Shown one piece after another: positions 16,503-21,599 of a DNA stretch of 21,599 bases. A program made the position numbers and the translations under genes. This DNA is from Treponema sp. Its GTDB lineage: Bacteria > Spirochaetota > Spirochaetia > Treponematales > Breznakiellaceae. The notes below the pieces were generated by a model that was not told the origin of the DNA, made no database searches, and worked only from the letters and a program-made list of their open reading frames with translations. The number at the start of each line of letters is the position of its first letter. Positions within the stretch are counted from its first letter, which is position 1. The DNA lies in contig WQXE01000013.1 in the NCBI GenBank assembly GCA_009784995.1, forward strand, positions 1 through 21,599, in the 5' to 3' direction.

Positions 16503-19500
16503 AAAAAGACATACTCCATCTTAGAGTAATTGAACTTCCGCTTACCCACCAGTTTTCGGGGTGATATGGGAAAAAATCCCACCTTATATTTACAAAAGGA
16601 CTTTGTAACTCAATTCCGATATCCGGTTCAAAGACCATACCGCCAAATGAAGTGTTATTTTCATCATACCTCATTGTAAGCATACCCTGAATGAACATAT
16701 CTCGTCCTATGTACTTACCTATAAAAACAGTTGTATTATCAAAATAGTTACCTACACCTTGATTACTGTCAACAGGATTTTGCCCAAACCCTGAAAATCC
16801 TTCCATAAACACATTTTGAAAAAATCTTGTTCTTACGCTGAACATATCCAGTCCTAAAAAGTCCCTCATTTGCCGCTCAATTTGACGAAAAAACACAAAT
16901 TGTGATAAAGTATCAGAACTGGCGATAATTTGAGTCAAAACCTCTGTAGAAGATGAAATAAGGAAACGCGCCATATCTGTATTATCTTCTCCCTGGATAT
17001 TAGAGAAATTCTGCCCTAAAATCGAATAAATTTCAAGCATGGTTAAGCTTGGATTTGACTCAAAACGCGGCTCAAACCTTAATAAAGGCTGATTTTCAAC
17101 TATCATTGATATCGTAACATTCCCCGCTTCGGCGCGGTCTCGAATTTCGGCTCTCGCGGTAATACGGGGATCAAATTGGTTTTCATTCTCCCTAAATACA
17201 ATATTACCCTGACGAATGAAAAAACTGCGAACCAGATAATAAATTTCGCCCGATCTTATCCTTACATCACTATTTAATGAATATTGACCAGCCTGAGAAT
17301 CAGCGGAAATTAAAATTACAGTACCCATTTCGGGGTTTGCCCTGATAATTGGACTTATAATAGGCCATGTAAATTCAACCATCGATCCAGTTGTAATCCT
17401 CATATTTACAAATGTATTAAACGATCCCATGTAATGCGTATTTTCCGCGTGATGCGTAATTTCATCGATATTTAATCCAAGTTCAGCGTAATTGGTATGA
17501 AGATCTCCCGTTAATTCAACAAATTGATCAATATCGATATTTATTTTTAGATTTCCTGAAGCGTTTCCTTCCGCCAGAAAACCTGAAATATTAAAACCAT
17601 AAGGAACAGGGCTTTCTCTTGGAATTGATATATCCAAATAAATATTTTTGGGAATCCAGTGTTCAAACTGAAACCATCCGTTAGTAATACCGCCGCCGCT
17701 TCCTACCGCTGTAACAATCGGACCAAAGGTCATTTCATTTCCTTCGGCGGTGATTAAAAATGGTACGGGTCTAATGTCTTCTGTTATATAATTAGGAACC
17801 ACAAAACGCATACTGGAAGCTCTAACAACTCCATAAAAACCGGGATTCCAAATAGGACCTCTAAAATCCATGTGACCGGATATATAACCGCCGGCTATTC
17901 TAAATTCTTCTATATCCGGCATCAGGTTCCAAAACGAAAACATATCCATATATAAATTGTGACAGCTCGCGTCTATAATTCCTTCTTTGTATGTACCTGT
18001 AATTGTTCCATGTAACGGGAAAGGAGAAGCAAGACCTAACATAAAACTTCCGTCACTTTCCATATCAAGTCTTAAAAAATCTCTTATTCCTCCTGTTACA
18101 GAAACATTTCCATTCGCGCTTGAAAATAAAAAAGTCATTTTGTTATGTGATAAATTTCCATATTTCGCGTTTTCAATTGAAACAGTTCCGTTAAATTCGT
18201 TAAATACTTTTTCTATATCCAGCCAGCTGTTTATTTTTTCAAAGTCCGCGTTAAAATCCAATACTCCTTCTATATTTTTATCTAACGCGAAACCGTCTAT
18301 TACCGCTGTTGTCCTAGCGACTCCCTGAGAAATATTTATATATAACTCAGGCAAGAGCGCGCTAATCTCCGGCAGGTTTATATTTAAATTACGAATAAAT
18401 AATTCATCATCAGATATATAAACATTAACAGAAGCGTACAAAGGATCGTTTTGTATCATTGTGTAAAATGATGTAATATTAAAATTAGCGTTAAAAAGGT
18501 TAATTGAATCCCAATGAAATGACATTTCTCCGCTCGCGATTATTGGTTGATTTCCATTGGTTAATCGATTTACATACATATTTGAAACAGTGGCTTTCGC
18601 GTTTACCTGTCTGTCTTTATAAATACCTTCGATAAAATAATTTTCGCCTTCTTCATCGCCGTCTGTTAAATTAACCAGTAATTCAATATATGAAAAATTA
18701 ACATCCCACGATAAATTAATACTTCCCGCGAGAATACCGAATGAATCAATATATAATATATCCCTGAAACTCGCTCCGTCCTGATCTGTAATCCCTGAAA
18801 ACTTTATCGAGTTTCCTCCCCCATAAATTGCCAAAAAGTGATTTATATCCAAAGTCCAAAAATCTATGGAGTTAAAGCGCAGAGCGCTGAAAAAATTAAG
18901 ATAAACTGTCTGTGAATTAATTAAAACAGGAAAATCAATCGCTTCCATGTAACCGGAAATCGCGCCTGTATTTGTAATATTGCCAAAAACATGAAACCCG
19001 TTTGGATCATGAATAATTAACGTCCTTCTGTCTAAAAGCTGCCCTGTTACATGCCATGCTAAATCCTGATAACTTGCGTTTATAAAAAAGTTTAAATCCA
19101 TAGGATTAAAGAAATTTAAATTCGCGGAAAAAATCAAATCGTTTTCATCAACAAAAATAATTCCTTCGTTTATGGTAACCTGACGATCGGTTCCGGACAA
19201 TGACAATTTACCGCCGGCTCCTCCTGTTACAAATGTAATATTTGGAGCGTTATATAAAATATTATTAAAATCCGTTGAAAAGAAAATATCCGTATTTATA
19301 AAAGAATCTTTTAAAACATTCTGAGCAAACACGGGAATATTCATGTAATTAAAAAAAGGACGAAAAAATCGAGTGATTTCATAAACAGATAATAATGTTA
19401 CAGAAACAGACGCTTCAAGCTGACTTTTATTTCTGTTATAGACAGCGTCAAAAAATATATCGCCGTTATTGTCATTGAAACACGATGATGTTATACCTAT

Positions 19501-20937
19501 ATCTGTTTCTGATAAAAATATAAAAGTATTAAAATTATTTAAACCGGTATCCGCTATATTAACCCTGTCACTGAAAAATCTGATTTCACCGGGTTTACTT
19601 GAAAGGTTAAAAACAGCGTTTATACTTTCATTTCCTGTAAAACTAAAATCATCCAGAGTAATAATTCCAGAAGGCATTAAGGGTGAAAATTCGATATTAC
19701 CGGTAAAAGTCAGCATCCCATGAAAAAAACCAACATTATCTGTTTCACTTGCGGGATTTATCGAAGAGCTTAAAGTTAAATTATTAACATATACTGCTTG
19801 TTCATTACCATACGCGTTTAAAATAAAAGTGTCAGGCAATAAATCAATCGCGATTTCAGATGTTATACCTCCTCTTAGATCTACACTGTAAGCCACTTTA
19901 TTTAAATTGGTGTTATAACTTAAATAAGAATTTCCCGTTAGCTGCAAATGAAGGAAATGGCTATAATCCCTTAAATAAGAAGATAAATTAATAATATCTC
20001 CGATTTTAAAATCTAAAATATCCAATCGCGCGTTTAAAATACCGGTATTAAACATATAGTTAAAACTATAATTTATAAATGAGTTTTCCAAAGATCTGGA
20101 AACATTAATTCCGCTTTCGTTATACGAAAAGGCGATTCTAAAAGGATTAACACTAAACAAAACACGCTGATTGCCGCGTTCCTGCTGTGAAAACGTTACT
20201 GTAGAAAATGATATATTGGCTTTGCCATCTTTAAGATCCTGAGAAGTTATACCGCTTAAATTAATTTCTGTTTTAACAGAAACAATCCTGTCAAAAAAAT
20301 CCTTATTAAGGTATAAAAAGTCAAATTTTCCGTTTAATAATATTTCCCTGTCTTCTTCCAGTATACTAAGATTTAAATCCTCTATTACATATACGGCATC
20401 TCCGTCAGAAAGCCTGAAATTACCGTGTCTTATATGATAATTAATCTGACGCGGAAGAAAATCCGCGATCGATTGAATAATTGATTTCTCGCTTTCTTCC
20501 TGAGTATCAAACAATTTTGACAATAATTCAAAAGTATCTTTGTCTCTTAACGTATCAATATTTAAATCAGGTCTTTCAATTTGAATTGTATGTACATAAA
20601 AATTCTTCCTGACAATTAGTTCGTATAATGAAAATCTAATCCTGATTCGATTTATCGTAAAAACAGGTTCGTCTTCTTTCATAAAATTAAGATTTCTTAT
20701 GTCGATTGAACCAAAAAAAGAGGGTCGTATTGATGAATATGTAATTCTTAATCCGGTCATTTCTTCTATTTTTTCTATAAAATCCGTACGTAATTGGCGT
20801 ATTATTTGGCTCAAAGCGGCTTGAATTGGCTGCATGGCAATAGCGGAAAGGCAGATTATTCCACAGAAAATGAGAACTTTAACGTAGAATGAACGGGAAA
20901 GCGCTTTTTCCCCGCCTTTTTGAGAAGAATTTGACAA
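16501..20937 (-). CDS. tamB: TamB/AsmA-like inter-membrane bridging protein
   Basis: TamB-family proteins span the periplasm as a long lipid-carrying beta groove and work beside BamA-type barrels. The 1478 residues fit a full-length member. There is a single N-terminal membrane anchor at about 18-36, then an AsmA-like start (FFGSIDIRNLNF near residue 80), a very long stretch of repeated short beta strands, and the conserved C-terminal TamB domain (SGEIYYLVRSFFIRQGNIVF, then ITARAEIRDR, MIVENQPLLRFEP and LEIYSILGQNF). It ends with SITLRWSMSF, an aromatic final residue like a barrel signal. The start is TTG with AAGGTG 5 nt upstream. Position directly before bamA matches TP0325 of T. pallidum. 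It heads the long minus-strand gene block and has its own promoter. Confidence 0.92.
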   Translation of the reverse strand: MSNSSQKGGEKALSRSFYVKVLIFCGIICLSAIAMQPIQAALSQIIRQLRTDFIEKIEEMTGLRITYSSIRPSFFGSIDIRNLNFMKEDEPVFTINRIRIRFSLYELIVRKNFYVHTIQIERPDLNIDTLRDKDTFELLSKLFDTQEESEKSIIQSIADFLPRQINYHIRHGNFRLSDGDAVYVIEDLNLSILEEDREILLNGKFDFLYLNKDFFDRIVSVKTEINLSGITSQDLKDGKANISFSTVTFSQQERGNQRVLFSVNPFRIAFSYNESGINVSRSLENSFINYSFNYMFNTGILNARLDILDFKIGDIINLSSYLRDYSHFLHLQLTGNSYLSYNTNLNKVAYSVDLRGGITSEIAIDLLPDTFILNAYGNEQAVYVNNLTLSSSINPASETDNVGFFHGMLTFTGNIEFSPLMPSGIITLDDFSFTGNESINAVFNLSSKPGEIRFFSDRVNIADTGLNNFNTFIFLSETDIGITSSCFNDNNGDIFFDAVYNRNKSQLEASVSVTLLSVYEITRFFRPFFNYMNIPVFAQNVLKDSFINTDIFFSTDFNNILYNAPNITFVTGGAGGKLSLSGTDRQVTINEGIIFVDENDLIFSANLNFFNPMDLNFFINASYQDLAWHVTGQLLDRRTLIIHDPNGFHVFGNITNTGAISGYMEAIDFPVLINSQTVYLNFFSALRFNSIDFWTLDINHFLAIYGGGNSIKFSGITDQDGASFRDILYIDSFGILAGSINLSWDVNFSYIELLVNLTDGDEEGENYFIEGIYKDRQVNAKATVSNMYVNRLTNGNQPIIASGEMSFHWDSINLFNANFNITSFYTMIQNDPLYASVNVYISDDELFIRNLNINLPEISALLPELYINISQGVARTTAVIDGFALDKNIEGVLDFNADFEKINSWLDIEKVFNEFNGTVSIENAKYGNLSHNKMTFLFSSANGNVSVTGGIRDFLRLDMESDGSFMLGLASPFPLHGTITGTYKEGIIDASCHNLYMDMFSFWNLMPDIEEFRIAGGYISGHMDFRGPIWNPGFYGVVRASSMRFVVPNYITEDIRPVPFLITAEGNEMTFGPIVTAVGSGGGITNGWFQFEHWIPKNIYLDISIPRESPVPYGFNISGFLAEGNASGNLKINIDIDQFVELTGDLHTNYAELGLNIDEITHHAENTHYMGSFNTFVNMRITTGSMVEFTWPIISPIIRANPEMGTVILISADSQAGQYSLNSDVRIRSGEIYYLVRSFFIRQGNIVFRENENQFDPRITARAEIRDRAEAGNVTISMIVENQPLLRFEPRFESNPSLTMLEIYSILGQNFSNIQGEDNTDMARFLISSSTEVLTQIIASSDTLSQFVFFRQIERQMRDFLGLDMFSVRTRFFQNVFMEGFSGFGQNPVDSNQGVGNYFDNTTVFIGKYIGRDMFIQGMLTMRYDENNTSFGGMVFEPDIGIELQSPFVNIRWDFFPYHPENWWVSGSSITLRWSMSF

Positions 20938-20942
20938 AATTA

Positions 20943-20948
20943 CACCTT
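20943..20948 (-). promoter_or_regulatory. Shine-Dalgarno of tamB, fixes the TTG start
   Basis: AAGGTG on the minus strand lies exactly 5 nt before the TTG at 20937. The signal anchor begins 17 residues later, so this start gives a sensible short cytoplasmic tail. Confidence 0.65.
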
Positions 20949-20976
20949 GTAATTAATTACTAATACTTTCTATAAT
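20947..20976 (+). promoter_or_regulatory. Promoter of tmk
   Basis: TTGTAA (20947-20952), an 18-nt spacer and TATAAT (20971-20976) point toward tmk. A second TATAAT abuts it at 20977-20982. The expected leader is about 40 nt. Confidence 0.5.
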
Positions 20977-21004
20977 TATAATACTTTTACAGGCAAAATG
21001 TCAC
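20975..21004 (-). promoter_or_regulatory. Promoter of the tamB-bamA-skp-mutS block
   Basis: On the minus strand GTGACA (20999-21004), an 18-nt spacer and TATAAT (20975-20980) give a good sigma70 match. Start near 20968 leaves a leader of about 30 nt containing the AAGGTG Shine-Dalgarno. The -10 overlaps the tmk -10 on the other strand in the palindrome TATAATTATA. Confidence 0.6.
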
Positions 21005-21025
21005 AGGAGTTTTGAATTAAAAATT

Positions 21026-21599
21026 ATGAATAACAAAAATATAATATCAAATTTGATAGTATTTGAAGGCGGAGACGGCAGCGGCACTACTACCCAGCTT
21101 TCAATGCTCTGTGAACGGTTAAAAAATAAAAATATTAAGGTTTTTCCAACATTTGAACCTACAGATGGCTGTATTGGCAAGATTATCCGTCAGGCTCTAA
21201 GAAAAGAAATATCGATAGATTCAAAGACTCTTGCCTTGCTTTTCGCGGCGGACAGAAATGAACATTTACATGCTTTAGATGGAATTTTAACGCGAGTCAA
21301 CAATGGAGAGCTTGTTATCTGCGACAGATATGTATTATCTTCGCTTGTTTATCAAGGTATTGAATGCGGGGATGAACTGCCATTGGCGCTTAATTCGGGA
21401 TTCGGCATCCCGGAAATTACAATTTTTCTTGACATTGACACAAATATAGCTCTTGAACGCGTAAAAGGACGCACTTCGCTTGAAATATATGAATATCTGG
21501 ATTTTCAGGAAAAAGTACGTGAAAAATATAAAACTTTGGTCAATTTATACCTTGAAACTGGCGCGCGAATTATTACAATAGACGCGTCAAGAAACCCTC
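21026..21599 (+). CDS. tmk: Thymidylate kinase, 3' end cut by the window
   Basis: This enzyme phosphorylates dTMP to dTDP, needed for DNA synthesis. 191 of probably 200-215 residues are visible. The P-loop is in IVFEGGDGSGTTTQ (residues 11-24), but the invariant Walker A lysine is replaced by T21 (codon ACT at 21086-21088). FEPTDG (43-48) stands where the family usually has TREPGG. The DRY motif (CDRYVLSS, D100, R101) and the YQG dTMP-site segment are intact. A strand IPEITIFLDID and a LID region ERVKGRTSLEIYE follow, then LDFQEKVREKY. An AGGAG lies 16 nt before the ATG, too far for an ideal site, and no better start is in frame. It is divergent from tamB. The fold is clear; full activity is less certain because of the P-loop change. 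Confidence 0.93.
   Translation, partial: MNNKNIISNLIVFEGGDGSGTTTQLSMLCERLKNKNIKVFPTFEPTDGCIGKIIRQALRKEISIDSKTLALLFAADRNEHLHALDGILTRVNNGELVICDRYVLSSLVYQGIECGDELPLALNSGFGIPEITIFLDIDTNIALERVKGRTSLEIYEYLDFQEKVREKYKTLVNLYLETGARIITIDASRNP

Noticed and set aside
16493..16582. A 30-codon N-terminal extension of bamA into tamB
   Set aside because: It would hide the signal peptide. The ATG at 16492 has AGGAG at the right distance.
1..21599. CRISPR arrays, tRNA, rRNA, insertion sequences
   Set aside because: No regular repeats, cloverleaf-like segments, rRNA motifs or transposase motifs were seen on either strand.

Overview
The window looks like a chromosomal segment of a low-GC spirochaete, most likely a Treponema or close relative. 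By eye the base composition is about 35-40% GC. The strongest taxonomic signals are three. (i) The block tamB-bamA-skp-mutS has the same order as TP0325-TP0328 of Treponema pallidum. (ii) There is a giant GreA of about 925 residues with a long helical N-terminal extension, a form known from spirochaetes. (iii) Several TPR proteins and small envelope proteins have no close relative that I can name outside spirochaetes. I see no transposase, phage gene, CRISPR array, tRNA or rRNA. Coding density is very high and no gap reaches 300 bases.

Left block (minus strand, 188-2888): three overlapping genes in the order secreted BamD-like TPR protein, secreted beta-rich protein, membrane-anchored TPR protein. 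Together they look like an unnamed envelope module. Left of it, 1-187 holds only a possible decayed DUF433-type antitoxin fragment and an imperfect inverted repeat. Next comes rpe (minus, 2934-3584), which starts at TTG.

Middle block (plus strand, 3669-8796): a cytosolic TPR protein, the giant GreA and a membrane protein with a von Willebrand A (VWA) domain form one apparent operon. It is driven by a good promoter that is back-to-back with the rpe promoter and shares the same -35 bases. The VWA gene meets the dihydroorotase gene tail-to-tail with a 17-bp overlap.

Right block (minus strand, 20937 down to 8780): tamB, bamA, skp, mutS, comF-like phosphoribosyltransferase and dihydroorotase run in one direction with short gaps or overlaps. 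TamB and BamA serve outer-membrane protein assembly and envelope transport, and Skp is their periplasmic chaperone. MutS does mismatch repair, and dihydroorotase is the third step of pyrimidine synthesis. At the right edge tmk (dTMP kinase, plus strand) is cut by the window end. Its Walker A lysine is replaced by threonine.

Translation signals are mixed. rpe, greA, the VWA gene, skp, bamA and tamB have clear Shine-Dalgarno sequences. Three minus-strand genes instead have a TATAAT placed so that transcription would start on or next to the start codon, which suggests leaderless mRNAs. The most interesting leads are these leaderless promoters, the TPR-GreA-VWA operon, the three-gene envelope module and the altered P-loop of Tmk. 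None is a proven new system.
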